Source of the DNA: Micrasema longulum
Lineage: Eukaryota; Arthropoda; Insecta; Trichoptera; Brachycentridae
Direction of reading: 5' to 3'
DNA length: 64,000 bases
Assembly (NCBI GenBank): GCA_022494885.1
Contig: JAGVSM010003675.1
Location: 186,001-250,000 of the forward strand
Positions 53,165-64,000 of this stretch are shown one piece after another (the first letter of the stretch is position 1; the number at the start of each line of letters is the position of its first letter). The notes beneath the pieces were generated by a model. That model was not told the origin of the DNA. It ran no database searches and worked only from the letters and a program-made list of their open reading frames with translations. A program made the translations under genes and the position numbers.

Positions 53165-54055
53165 ATAAAATGTAAATTGTTTGCGCCATTAAAGTATAAT
53201 TTTATTAAAACATAATATATCGCGTTGTATGTCACAAGCGCAGGTAAAAAAGGTTTTTAAGTGTGATAAAATTATGACACAAAAAGGTTTGTTTTTTGAC
53301 GGATTTTTTATTATTTATTCCTAATCTGTCTTCACGATCTGAAGGTTGAATGTTTGACTACTGTTTCTCAATAAATATTTCAACACCCGTCCCCGCGACC
53401 TGACAGATTTCTAAATTTATGTTTTAATGATATATTTGTTTGTTTATGAGTCAATGGAATTTTATCACAATTGATTTATTCGCGTCTTTCGTGATTTTTT
53501 TATATGGGGAATGGATAGCTTAGCGGTTGAATAATCCTATTCTATATCTCCTTGTAGACCGTTTTACATAGTGTAAATAACAGAATGATATTGATCGGTT
53601 TAAAATAAAGTACAATATTAAGAGAAAACGCATTAAATCGCTCAATTTTATCTGCCGTCTTCGGACGTCTGGTATACAAATATAATTACTATTTTCGATA
53701 AACGCAAAAGCTTTGCTACATAGAAAATTTCATTTTGAAACTCTTTCTAAAAATAACAGCAAAATCGGTTCAGTTTCGAGGTACGGGAAACGCACAGAGA
53801 AACGCCGATTTTAACTTGGCATGATCAGTCCGATGCGACTTGCAGTTGTCTTTTTCGCACATTATTTTAATATATCCCCTAAACATAAAGAAAAATAAAT
53901 AAAAATAAATAAAAATATATATTTATGAAATTTTGCAAAGGAAAAAATATGCATAAAAAAATGCCATAAACTTTAAAATAAGTAGATGGACATGCTTCGA
54001 TTGTTAAAAAAAAAAAAACATATATTATGTTTAAAAAAGTAGGTAGGTATCGAAT
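53165..54055. other. no recognised gene; possible repeat end near 53720-53830
   Basis: CAAAATCGGTTCAGTTTCGA with GGGAAACGCACAGAGAAACG has the form of a common non-autonomous element end. The rest is AT-rich. Confidence 0.35.
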
Positions 54056-54059
54056 ATAT

Positions 54060-54860
54060 TGTTATATGATGATGCAGTTTTTTTTAAAGTCTGTTGGTGT
54101 TCAGGAAATCGTTGACACACTGCAGGAAAATTCAACTCGTCAGGGTCTTAATATTCATACAAAAAATACTCAGATTATGTGTAACAAATCCTGTCCTGAC
54201 CCTGATCAGCCTCTCTATAATAATGGACAGATAATTGAGAAAGTTGACAGCTTCAAATACTTGGGAGTTCACATAACCGAGGATGGAAGCATGCACAAAG
54301 AGCTCGCAACCCGCCTAGGAATTGCTGGAGCATCTTTTAACATGATGCGTGTTGTCTGGAACTCTAGTCTAAACTCGGTCAAAACGAAATGCCGATTGTT
54401 CAACTCTTGTATAATGCCAGTACTCTTATATGGGTGCTAATCTTGGCACCTTACCAAAGCTCAAAACACCAAATTTCTGAGTTTTGAGAGTAAGAGCACG
54501 AGAAGAATATTAGGTATAAGGTGTTTCGATTTTATAACTAACATTGTAGTCCGAAAACGGACGCAGCAGCCTCCTATAACAAGCGTCTTGAGGATGCGGC
54601 GGTGGACCTGGCTTGAACACGTGCTGCGCATGCCTCAGGAGAACCTAAACCCGAGTTGCCTCTTCTTTAAACCTGCGGGCTCACGCCGTCCTGGAAGGCC
54701 GTCGATGACGATCTTTTGAGTTTATTCGGCGGAATTAAGGATTGACGTGGGAAGAGGCGAAAATGCTGGCTGGCGAATGGGTCTCCTGGAGGCAACTGGT
54801 GATGTCCACATGCTCCACTTAGGAGCAAATGTGGAAAAAGAAAGAAGAAGATAATGTTAT
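54060..54860 (+). mobile_element. LINE C-terminus, CFDP2/RTE-like
   Basis: The 137-codon frame holds VDSFKYLGVHITEDGSMHKE and LFNSCIMPVLLYGC. After a stop come SFESKSTRRILGIRCFDF, WLEHVLRMPQENLNPS and GSRRPGRPS. Then a frame change gives a TWEEAKMLAGEWVSWRQL-like end. Same clade as 10695-11225 and 40385-41110. The stop after YGC and the frame change make it dead. Confidence 0.7.
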
Positions 54861-54870
54861 AAATATTATA

Positions 54871-55012
54871 ATCATTTTTTTTCTGCCCTAATTGGTCCAC
54901 AGGGCACGATATTGTACATCAACCGCAGAGTATCTTAGTAAAACAATACACGAAGGCAAGATGATCAGTCTTTAGCTTCAAGTGCCCGTCCAGGAACAAT
55001 TAAATATTGCAG
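54871..55012 (-). mobile_element. SINE-A, degraded
   Basis: The minus strand has CTGGACGGGCACTTGAAGC, TGATCATCTTGCCTTCGTGT, and a damaged tail (GTGGACCAATTAGGGCAG). Confidence 0.5.
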
Positions 55013-55014
55013 TG

Positions 55015-55520
55015 TAAAACCAGTTTTAAAACGAAATTTTTCGAATCGAACTAGTGAAAGTATTTCCTCCACATACTAGAAAAAAAGTTTTGAAGACTGT
55101 TCGTCTTTCTATCGGTTACGCTCATACAAAAAAGCAATGTTTTTTTGTCAATAAACAAGTCAATAAACTAGTCTTTTTCAATTTTTTTAATTTCGAGTAT
55201 CGCGATTTTAATGAAATTTAACTCTGTTACTTTCACTGGCCCTTTCACTGTGTGTTTGGAAAATTGTTTGGGGGGCCTTTGTCGGATATTGTCGTTTTTC
55301 CTCGTGACCATATTACACACACGAAGGGTTGCAAAAACTGTCCTTCCTTATATCAAATTCAGTTATAAAAATACTTGTCAATTATAGTATTTTTACTTTA
55401 TTTTTAATATTATAAAGTTTTTTGTTTTAGGGAATCGAATCTTAGACCACAAGCATGGCAGGTGAATGTGGCAACCGAGTTTATCTCCACTCGAACTCCT
55501 GTTGCAATATTTTTTTTATC
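55015..55520. other. no recognised gene
   Basis: No ORF or repeat match is seen in this flank of the LINE. Confidence 0.4.
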
Positions 55521-55529
55521 TAAAAGTAT

Positions 55530-55943
55530 GCGATCCCTCAGGCGAATGTGCGGAAAAACAATGTATGATAGGTGCCCTAATGTCGAAATTAGAGCAGAAT
55601 GCAAGGCTGAGTTAAGCATTATCGACAAAATTAAGAAAGGTCTTTTGCGATGGTTCGGTCATGTGGAGCGAATGAATGATGAAAGAACGGCTAAAAAGAT
55701 TTATGATGCGAATGTGTCGGGTTGTAGAAGTCGAGGAAGGCCGAGAAAGACTTGGCATGATCAAGTACAACAAATTCTTGAAAGTGGTCATGTGAAAAGT
55801 CGGAATAATCGACGTGCGTGCATGAGAAGATGTATGAATGTGAAGGAAGCAAAGGAAGTGTGCCAGGACAGAGTGGTGTGGCGTTCTATCCTCTCTGCCT
55901 ACCCCTCCGGGGAAATGGCGCGATGGTTAGTTAGTTAGTTAGT
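55530..55943 (+). mobile_element. young 5'-truncated LINE with (TTAG)n tail and 9-bp duplication
   Basis: Open frame MRSLRRMCGKTMYDRCPNVE ... LLRWFGHVERMNDERTAKKI ... GCRSRGRPRKTWHDQVQ ... DRVVWRSILSAYPSGEMA, ending near GATGG and (TTAG)n. TAAAAGTAT flanks it at 55521-55529 and 55944-55952. It is nearly identical to the 3' segment at 30967-31478 (two residue differences noticed). The apparent N-terminal extension of the ORF is flanking DNA. Confidence 0.85.
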
Positions 55944-56044
55944 TAAAAGTATCCTTCAAGTCAAAAATGCTCGTCAAAGATTATTGTTCTATTTCACACT
56001 CAAAACACGGAACTAACAACCTTTATGCTTGAGTAAATATATTA

Positions 56045-56930
56045 AACAAACCATCACGCCGTTTCCCCGTATGGCTAGGCAGAGAGGATAGAACGCCATA
56101 TCACTCCATCTTTGCATACAGACCTCGCTTTCTCTACATTCATTCATCTTTTTCATGCACGTACGCCGATTATTCCTACTTTTGACATGTCCATCTTTAA
56201 GTATTTGATGGACTTGATCGTGCCATGTCATTCTCAGTCTTCCTCGCTTTCTGCATCCATCAACACTCGTACCGTAGATCCTTTTAGCTGTTCTTTCGCC
56301 GTCCATTTGCTCTACATGTCCAAACCAACGCAGCACCCCTTTCTTGATTCTGTCAATAATGCATGTCTCAGCCTAACACACTTCACGGATCTCGACATTT
56401 GTGCACCTATCATACATCGTTTTATCACACATTCGCCTAAGGGACCATTTTGACAGCGTTTAACCTACTTTCATCATAATTTTTCCAATTTCATTCTTCC
56501 CTCCCATACATTAGAGTTGGCACTAGAACTCTATTGTGAACTGCTAGTTTAGCCTCCAGCGATAAACATTTGTTTGCCAAAGTAATTTCAGTGCACCGTT
56601 CACCCTGTTCCCGGCACTCACCCCTCCTTTCAATACCTTTCTCGGTCTTTTCATCCCTTGTAAAAGTACATCCCAGATACGCAAATTCTTCTACCTGATT
56701 CAGAATATTTCCGTTCACACTGATTTATCATTTAGACATATTTTCATCCCTTTTAAAAACCATCATTTTCGATTTATCAACATTCATAAATAAGCAAATC
56801 GCTTTTCTTGCAAACATCGTAGACTTTTGTTACCAAGAATTGCAGGTCTTCTTCGCTGCTAGCAAGAAGCACGGCATCGGCAAGGATCCAAACCATTATT
56901 GTTATCAAATACCTAATTCTATAAAAATAT
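56045..56930 (-). mobile_element. older LINE copy of the same family
   Basis: The minus strand covers RT palm to tail: LADAVLLASSEEDLQFLVTK (active-site ADD reduced to AD-A), NGNILNQVEEFAYLGCTFTR, ANKCLSLEAKLAVHNRVLVP, then MLRWFGHVEQMDGERTAKRI and GCRKRGRLRMTWHDQVHQ, ending GATGG and TTTGTTTAA. Many frameshifts. It is the longest copy in the window and supplies the sequence order used to interpret 30967-31783. Confidence 0.75.
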
Positions 56931-56934
56931 TGTA

Positions 56935-57340
56935 TTGGTTGACTGTTAGATGGCGGAATCCACCATTGAAAAATATTAACTCGACAAATAATTAAACACA
57001 ATAATTATTTTAAAAATTGGCAAACATTACCCAAAACCTCAGGTCGGTATATTTTGATTTTAATGACAAAAATACCTTTGAATATATTTATGAGCGCCAT
57101 TTAAAATTTGGACAAGTTTTCTTTTATCATTTTAAACTTGGGTTTAGAAGTTTAGTATCAATATTATTATTCTTTTAAATACAAAGTCCGACGTTTCTGT
57201 TTCACGAGAATAACGCAAAAGGTCCATTTTAAGTATGATTTCTTCCAGTATCTTCCCATATTAACTCTCGTCTGCTGATGCGGTGCGTTTGCTTCCTTTT
57301 TTGTCGCCCTTAAAAATGTTATATAATATTACCATACCGC
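56935..57340. other. AT-rich stretch, nothing recognised
   Basis: No feature was seen. Confidence 0.4.
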
Positions 57341-57343
57341 AAT

Positions 57344-57765
57344 ATAGATGGAGAACATTTTAGAGAAGGGAATATAGAAGTCTAAGAATCTATAGAGCTT
57401 ATGACCTGTCATTGGCTGGTTTAAGTAGCCACTTTACACACTGTGTAACATTCACTATTTCGCCTATATTTGAAAATGCATATTCCTTCAATCCTTCCAT
57501 CTGTTGATGTTTGTGAAGTTGAAGGAAGGATTATAGATTTTCAAATATAGGCAAAATGGTGAATGTTACACAGTATGTGAAGTGGCCACTTAAACCAGCC
57601 AATGACAGGTTATACGCCTTGTAGGTGCCTAGACTTCTATATTCCCTTATCTAAAATGTTCTGCATCTCTGTTGCAGTAAATTAATATTTACCGCTCCCT
57701 AGATGGTTGAATCCAGTTTATGTCTACAAAAATATGGAGAAACTGAAAACATTGTTGAATGGATG
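57344..57765. repeat. palindromic repeat family, full copy 2
   Basis: Left arm 57344-57500 and right arm about 57530-57680 are inverted copies, each with the core (GCTTATGACCTGTCATTGGC; TTACACACTGTGTAACATTC on the left). The interior is reduced to about 30 bases (GTTGATGTTTGTGAAG). The right terminus has GGTTGAATCCAGTTTATGTC and ACTGAAAACATTGTTG. Confidence 0.75.
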
Positions 57766-57769
57766 TTAG

Positions 57770-58100
57770 TGTTATAAACACGAATCGGAAAGTTTCATAA
57801 TTTTTTTTGGCGATAAAAATTATTATTATTTTGAATAACTTACATAACACTTACATTACACTAAACGGTACTGTCGATGTGTTCCTACAGCAAGGGCAAG
57901 CATTTAAGAAGCAAGCGGTGTTGTCTCTTCTGACTCGCGATGTCACACTTGCCATTTCCGCCTAGGTTATGCCATATTTATACCTTTTGTTGTTTTTACA
58001 TTTTGTAAATTAAAGTAGATTTTAAGACTGCTAAGATTAAGTATTACTCATTAATGCCAATCTATTAGGGCTTACTTAAGCCTGTTAGTTGGCTTTAACA
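57770..58100. other. no recognised gene
   Basis: No feature was seen; short GC-richer patch near 57870-57960. Confidence 0.35.
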
Positions 58101-58102
58101 AA

Positions 58103-58690
58103 ATATATATGTATATATCGCCATTTTCGTAATATAATACCTCAAGGGCGCTTTACAAAGTGATTATGTGAAGAAATAAAGTTAATTTTAATTTTTTCAA
58201 TTTGTAATTTTAGAAAAACAATGTAGGTACTTTGTCATAACATGCTAAGGATTTATTCAAATGATTTAGAGAACAGAAAGGTTATTTAGTTTTTTCCGAA
58301 ACATTACTTTACTCTCTCAGTTTCGCACCTCTGCTTGGAGAGCATTCCATGCCACAGGGCCTGCGACCGCAAATACGCGTTCGCCGAATTTAGTGCGCTG
58401 TTTGCGTAGAGTTATAATCACTTTTCTTCTCGACGTAGATGTAGCTGATCTAAGCGTAAGACGTCAGTCAGCTAGTTAACCTGGAATGCAGAGTTCCCCT
58501 AGATATTCCGGAGCAGAGTTGTGCAGTGACTTATACATAAGCCGACAGAGTTTGTATTCCACCCTCTGTGGAAAACCTATCCAGTGTAATTCCCGAAGCA
58601 GTGGAGTGATATGACTAAACTTAGAGATTCCAAAAATAAGTCTCGCTGCGGTATTCCATACAAACTGTAGCGATATGTGTTGACCTTTTT
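58103..58690 (-). mobile_element. L2/CR1-like LINE 3' end with (AT)n tail
   Basis: The minus strand reads ISLQFVWNTAARLIFGISKF, SHITPLLRELHWIGFPQRVE, then in another frame FAVAGPVAWNALQAEV and the terminal KKLNN. The 3' end has the same hairpin (CGCC 58119-58122 with GGCGC 58147-58151) as 28741-29187, but a TA-rich tail. Confidence 0.75.
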
Positions 58691-58744
58691 TACTCCCTGC
58701 CCACGCAGGTATGGGCTTATTTTTTTTATAATAATGAAACAAAA

Positions 58745-59630
58745 ATATTAAATTATCATAAGTAGAGGTAGGTATTAGTTTATGGAATTAAAAATTCCAT
58801 TTAATATTTAAGGTCCTAGCAAACTTACTCTAAATGAAGAAAAAAAAAGTAAAATAAAGTACTGCCGTCATAAGAAAGAAAAAGGTTTCTACATAAAACA
58901 AAAAACGGAGAAAATAAACATTTTGTAACTCGGAGATTGAAAAATTCGCTGTGTGAAAAATACTACAAAAATTAAGTTTATTATTAAGCGAAAGTATGTA
59001 TTATGGTTTGCACTAACGGAATATATATATAAAAATTTTAGTAAATTTTACGTTATATATTTAAAAATTAACGTTATGTTAAGTTAACGTAAAGAAAATA
59101 TGTTATACTTCAATGAAAAGACGTTTCTAGCTTGAAACGCCATTTTTATTTAGTAATTAAGTAAACGTTTTTCTTTTTTAGTGTTAATATGCCAATTGAT
59201 TCTACTCGCCTAAATAAAATAGACGTTACTGGCCATTTACTGTTTTTCAAACTAGTAACGCCGACCTGATAATCAATTAACTTCGAAATTACCAGCAGAT
59301 ATTATATTTAATTGATAACGAGTAGGTACATTCATTTCAGATGTTTTTAATAACTGAATAGAAGAAAACATAAGGATTTTAATCAGTCTTTAATAATTAT
59401 ATAAGCCAGAACAGCCTTTTATATTTAGTAATCTTCAAGACTTTTTGCAGTTTAGTCTCATTTATTAGTGAAAATAATACGGTTGTTGTTATTTTAGGAA
59501 GATAGATGTATTTTTAGTAGATGCGTTTTTTTTTTCTGATTCCGAATATGTATTTAACTTATTAAAAAAAATATGTAAGATGCGTCCTTCTTTCTTATGA
59601 CGGCAGAGTAGTATTAATACTGTAATGTAT
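58745..59630. other. AT-rich stretch, nothing recognised
   Basis: No gene was recognised. GCCGTCATAAGAAAGAA (about 58863) and its inverse TTCTTTCTTATGACGGC (about 59590) bracket about 700 bases and could be the ends of an element. Confidence 0.35.
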
Positions 59631-59634
59631 TTAT

Positions 59635-60300
59635 TTATTTATTATATATATACGGCCTAAGCCAATTACAACAGTTACATGAAGAAACATAAATGCAAAC
59701 TGAACAAAAAGAACATAAAACTATTTAGCAAAGACAAACAAGGGCAAAACAATAATAGTACACAATATATTTAAAAAAACGAAAGATCAAAAACTTTGAG
59801 CTAAACCATGCCAATCCAACTTCATTCCACACTGTTTAGTCGCGAAGAGATCTACGAAAAGCCGGAAGATCTATCCCAAAAATTCCAAGTCGTGTGATGA
59901 ATTGACTACTCTACACATTCTGGACATTGGGGCATAAAAACCAAAGTTGCTCTTGGAAGATTTTATAAATAGCAGATTTTGACTTCTGGTGACACGGTTG
60001 GGAACATGAAAAGAAATTGATTGCAACAGAGATGGGACATCACTTAAAGCATTAAGTATTTTGAAAATGCATATAAGGTCCATCTCAGTTCTACGTCTCT
60101 CCAATGAAGACAGATTAAGAGATTGCTCTATTTCAAAATAAGAATAATTACCCCTTTGTAATCCGAGCAACCATGCCACTTTTCTTAAAAAACGGTGTTG
60201 GACAGACTCGATATGGTCAATATGAGTCCTGTGGAATGGAGACCAAATAGGAGAAGCGTATTCTAGATGGGGTCGAACTGGTGAGCAATAAAGTAATACT
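59635..60300 (-). mobile_element. Jockey/CR1-like LINE C-terminus
   Basis: The minus strand reads SPVRPHLEYASPIWSPFHRT, ESVQHRFLRKVAWLLGLQRG, NYSYFEIEQSLNLSSLERRR and ISFHVPNRVTRSQNLLFIK. It then runs to a tail TAAATAAATA. It is colinear with LINE C at 14783-15178. The frame is open without interruption from about 60295 to 59871. Confidence 0.75.
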
Positions 60301-60304
60301 AACG

Positions 60305-61088
60305 ATATGCATGAAAACCGTATTTGATATTAAAATCACAGGATAACTACTGCCCAGTAAGCCTGAGGACAAAGTAGATACTTGATTTTAATTTTACAGA
60401 ACGCATCCGGTTTTTCAATAAAAGGACAAACATGCATTAAGTGACAGGAACAAATATATTAATTTTCTGACTACCAACGGCCAGAGAGTTAATTTGATTA
60501 AATTATAAATTAACCCATCTCGATACATAATCAGCATTTATATAATCACGTCTATTGGTTTACTTATAAACGCGACATTATTTAATAACATATCTTTGTA
60601 ATTTGTATAATGAAACAAATATATGTGTCTTTGTTACACAGTGGTAAAATGTTGAGTTATCATAAAATCCCTTTTCTGGGTTCATTTTACGGCTTGGTCA
60701 ACATTAAGATATTTAGAATATGAAAAAATCAAATATATTCATCGAAAATAATAAGATATATATATTGTATTTTTGTCAAAGAATTTTTTCATATTATCAG
60801 AACCTATACAGCTTTTACACTGGCGTAAAAGCAACGAATAGTAAGTACCTTTATTAATTTTTGAAAATGTGACATCATCTTTGGATGATTTCAACGAAAA
60901 TGGTGCTATGAGAGTGTTTTCATGACTTAATTATTTGTTAGCACATTAATTTAATTTATTTAAATTATATAACATGTAACTAAATTAAAACGTTTTAACA
61001 TGAACAAAGAATTGAGGAGAGTGGGAAAAAAATCAATGATTGCAAAATTAAAATGAAGTCTTTTTTTGTGGAATAACATTTATAATAT
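60305..61088. other. no recognised gene; weak candidate exon
   Basis: A 40-bp segment 60801-60840 is preceded by TTTTTTCATATTATCAG and followed by GTAAGT, with an open frame NLYSFYTGVKATN. The donor's last exon base is A, which is weak. Confidence 0.3.
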
Positions 61089-61760
61089 ACTAGCGGACCC
61101 GACAGACGTTGTCCTGCCCGATCATTGGCTTGCCTGCTATTATCTTGGAAAAATACTTTTCATCTAGGTGCTTGTTTGTGATTTAATTCCTAAACTAAAA
61201 AATTTTAATATTATACAAATATTGAATTTAAGTAGGTACTTGTATACGGTTGAATTTCAAAACATAAAATAATTATTTTTTCAAATATGGCATTTTTTTT
61301 ACAAATGTTAAACACCGGTCATCTCACCAACAAAGAGGTGTACTTATTTAGGAATACATTTTTTTAATGTATTGAATTTAATATTATTTTAATGTTACCA
61401 AAAATCTAATGAAAATAAATAAATGGGTAGAAATTATAAGGAATTTAAATAAAGAATCTGATTGAAATCCACAAAAAACAAATGCGGTTTGTAAACATTC
61501 AAAAACAAACTTTTTATACACAAAAAAACAACATCTTTTAATTTTTTTTCAAATGCATTCTCCTCAAATGCAACTCTGGTAGATCGATGAATAGAACGTT
61601 TATGCTCCTAACTTTTTTTACACATTCGATTGAAGATTTCAATATCTACGAACACGCACAGCGCAAAGATCTATATTTCTCTGAAAACCACACGTAAATC
61701 GGTTAAGCCGTTTACTAGGAAAACGGTGACATCACACGTAGGAATTATATATATAAAGAT
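61089..61760 (+). mobile_element. 0.7-kb conserved non-autonomous element, copy 2
   Basis: Starts ACTAGCGGACCCGACAGACG and ends AAATCGGTTAAGCCGTTTAC ... TATATATAAAGAT. Interior blocks such as GCACAGCGCAAAGATCTATA match 43321-44040. There is no ORF of note. Confidence 0.65.
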
Positions 61761-61878
61761 TATAATTATTTTAACCACGGTTAATATTTACACGTCCTGA
61801 TAATGGGTAATTCAGAATACCTGAAACTAGTTGTGTTCTAGCTATATTAATATTGAACGCATGTGTGGTATTTTCAAG

Positions 61879-62138
61879 TCGGCCTCGTGGTGTAGTGGTC
61901 AGCGCATTTGCCTACCATGCAAGAGGTCTCGAGTTCGATTCCCGGCATGGTGGACATAAAATATTTATTTTAAAAAGTATTTTTACATTATAATATTTCA
62001 TGGTCCTTTGACTAGCACCATAACTTTAAGACTAATCATCTTACCTTCATGAAACAAAAAATATTGGGATATGCTGCATTTAATGTACCAATGCAATGCC
62101 CTATATACCATTAGGTGCGGAAAGGGAACGATGATGAT
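61879..62138 (+). mobile_element. SINE-A, full length
   Basis: Head TCGGCCTCGTGGTGTAGTGG with CTCGAGTTCGATTCCCGGC, body with GGTCCTTTGACTAGCACC, tail CCATTAGGTGCGGAAAGGGA and (ATG)n. Confidence 0.8.
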
Positions 62139-62404
62139 TAAATAATAAATAAAAGAGTGTTTTATTTATAGTATGTTTAAAAATAAACCTTAATTATAGA
62201 AATAGTAAATTAAAATGTCAACACACTGAGAAGGAATGTTTTTTTAAAATGAAATAAAACTAGGAAATCAAAAAAAAAAAATATTTATTAAACTAAAATT
62301 AAAAAAAAAAATTGGGAGAAAATTTCTTACTTAAAAAACTGTTTTTTTTCGAGCATAGTTGTGTTTTTTTTTCTTTCTGTCAATGGCAATGATTTGTAGG
62401 GTGT

Positions 62405-62645
62405 GGCTATTTTTGTTTTTTCGTCACAACTTCGGTCTGTCTTCTTTCGTGTATTGCCTCACAACTTCATGACACCTACGCTGGATCTGCCTCTGGACCT
62501 CCTACCAGGAATATTTAGGGTTTGTGCCCTGTTGCCTATTTATTTTGAGGGTCTCCTGCTTATATGCCCAAACCATCGCAGCCCGCTCTTTTGAACTTTG
62601 TCGGGTATGTCACATACTCCCAGACAGTTTTGAATGCAATTAATT
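62405..62645 (-). mobile_element. RTE-like LINE C-terminal remnant
   Basis: The minus strand reads LGVCDIPDKVQKSGLRWFGH, ISRRPSK, a stop, then RAQTLNIPGRRSRGRSSVGV. 'L-R-W-F-G-H ... G-R-R-S-R-G-R' is the usual C-terminal signature. The 63-codon plus ORF here is antisense. Confidence 0.6.
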
Positions 62646-62989
62646 ATCGGTTATTCGAATCAAATTTATACAGAACATGTCCAAATGCATTGATGCAATC
62701 AATCGAAAATCAAACTTGATGAAAATCACTTTAAAAAAAAAGTAGCGTCAAGTCTGCAGATTGAACAACCACCTTGCTAGAATGAACCTTTCCGAGATGT
62801 AGGTTCTGCAGTTCAGATGAAGAAACACCTATCCACATTCTTATCTTATCTTATTTAAATCTTAAAATAGGGCACACATATCATACATATTGTTATGTGT
62901 GTTCTAATAATAACATTGCAAATATATTTATTTAATAAATTGTTTATCACATATGTCTTGACCATTATTTTAAATTTTGATATGTTTTT

Positions 62990-63600
62990 TTCTTCATAAA
63001 TATTTTTTTCCATTTCGTAATACTTTTAATTGCTTTAAATAAAATTGAATTTTGTGACTTTGCCTTTTTCCTAAATGGAAGTCTAATTTTGTTCTTTTCT
63101 CTAGTATTGTGATCGTGTTCATGCTGGTTCCGATCAATTTTTTCCAAAATTCTGTTTTTTTATTAGAGTTTATAATTTTATGAACAAATATCATTGTATT
63201 GTAAAATATTCTTTGTTTATATGTTAATAATTTCATTTCATTTACCATCGACTTTACCCTCGTGTATCTGTTTTTTTTTCAAAATGATTCTAAAGGCTTT
63301 ATTTTGTAATACAGTTAGTTTATCTATGTTTTCTTTGTTTGATAAAATAAAATGCTACTACAGTAGTTAACGTGTGGTTCAATAATTGCTTTGTAAATAG
63401 TTTTGCAAGAGTCCTTATCAATAAATCTTCTGATCCTTCCCAAAATTGATATTTTTTTTGCAATCTTATTTATTACCATCTTAGCGTTTTGGTGAAATGT
63501 AAGTTTTGAATCCAACATTACACCTAAATATTTAATTTCAGTGACTTCATTAAGTTTTTCATTTTCTATTACAGTTCTACATAAGTGAAAGTGATGATTT
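62990..63600 (-). mobile_element. LINE RT thumb and C-terminus
   Basis: The minus strand reads EVTEIKYLGVMLDSKLTFHQ, KKISILGRIRRFIDKDSCKT, IYKAIIEPHVNYCSSILFYQ, then in another frame YKQRIFYNTMIFVHKIIN. RT and connector layout is clear; the catalytic part is not in the window segment. At least one frameshift is present. Confidence 0.7.
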
Positions 63601-63604
63601 ACAT

Positions 63605-64000
63605 CATAAAAGGAGCCTTATACTCGGGGGACCACTGGTTAAACCAGGGTCTCGATTATGTTGGGAAGATAAAATTTATCTTTAAGTTTATCTACAAAGT
63701 AAAATTAAGTAAAAGAATAGAATATGTTTACAATTTTTTTTCTTAACATGTTCGATTACCGGTTACCGGTGAAGATACTTTATATTTTTATACAAATATA
63801 CACACTTTCGTACATATTTATCGATATTAGTTTAAACCGTCTCAGTATATACCGATGAAGATAGCCGTTCATAATTGCGTCCCTGAGGATGTTAAAGAAC
63901 TCGCCCCCTACCTAAAAGCCCGATACTTTACGAATCTGGGCTTAGAAGGAGAGATTTAGCAAAATGTAAACTCTCGCCTTCCACACAGTAGCCAGGTTCT
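63605..64000. other. window end; unrecognised 34-codon ORF
   Basis: A small plus ORF at 63854-63958 (MKIAVHNCVPEDVKELAPYL...) has mixed composition but no recognised family. It could be part of a feature that continues beyond the window. Confidence 0.25.

Overview
This window looks like nuclear DNA of an insect, probably a moth or butterfly. That is inference: the DNA is strongly AT-rich, the one clear host gene is an animal class I glucose transporter, and the rest is a dense mosaic of LINEs, tRNA-derived SINEs, foldback elements/MITEs and a mariner relic. There are no operons, CRISPR arrays or rRNA genes, and I see no recognisable viral sequence.

Host content. The only convincing protein gene is an intronless GLUT1-like sugar transporter on the minus strand (22501-23912), with one frameshift near its 3' end and a short GC/CpG-rich 5' region (23913-24370). 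A few tiny candidate exons have good splice signals (11965-12008 plus; 425-449 minus; weaker ones elsewhere), but none can be tied to a known protein.

Layout. 0-9.5 kb: LINE ends, a MITE interrupted by a LINE, the first full copy of a large palindromic repeat family, a 45-bp minisatellite and a 78-bp-arm foldback. 10-11.2 kb: a perfect 66-bp-arm hairpin and a LINE C-terminus. 12.4-15.7 kb: three LINEs nested in one another, the middle one bounded by a 13-bp target-site duplication. 16-21 kb: SINEs, LINE 3' ends and palindromic-family copies. 22.5-24.4 kb: the transporter and its promoter region. 25-35.4 kb: palindromic-family copies, a mariner relic, an L2/CR1-like LINE, several foldbacks, full-length SINEs, a SINE split by a MITE, and a LINE with a twin-priming (5'-inverted) structure. 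35.7-49.5 kb: more LINEs, a hAT-like element inside a LINE, a modular retroposon, and a 0.7-kb conserved element. 50-64 kb: a hammerhead-like motif, a second complete modular retroposon, several LINE 3' ends including two tail-to-tail copies, and a second 0.7-kb element.

How it fits together. Nearly everything outside the transporter is explained by repeated retroposition and insertion of transposons into each other. The nesting order can be read in several places. The most unusual families are (i) a palindromic/foldback family with about 13 copies, whose core holds three successive short palindromes, and (ii) a non-autonomous retroposon built of four spaced copies of a roughly 33-bp module, which shares its 3' hairpin with an L2/CR1-like LINE in the same window and so may be mobilised by it. 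Family and clade names given here are pattern recognition from translated motifs, not database results.
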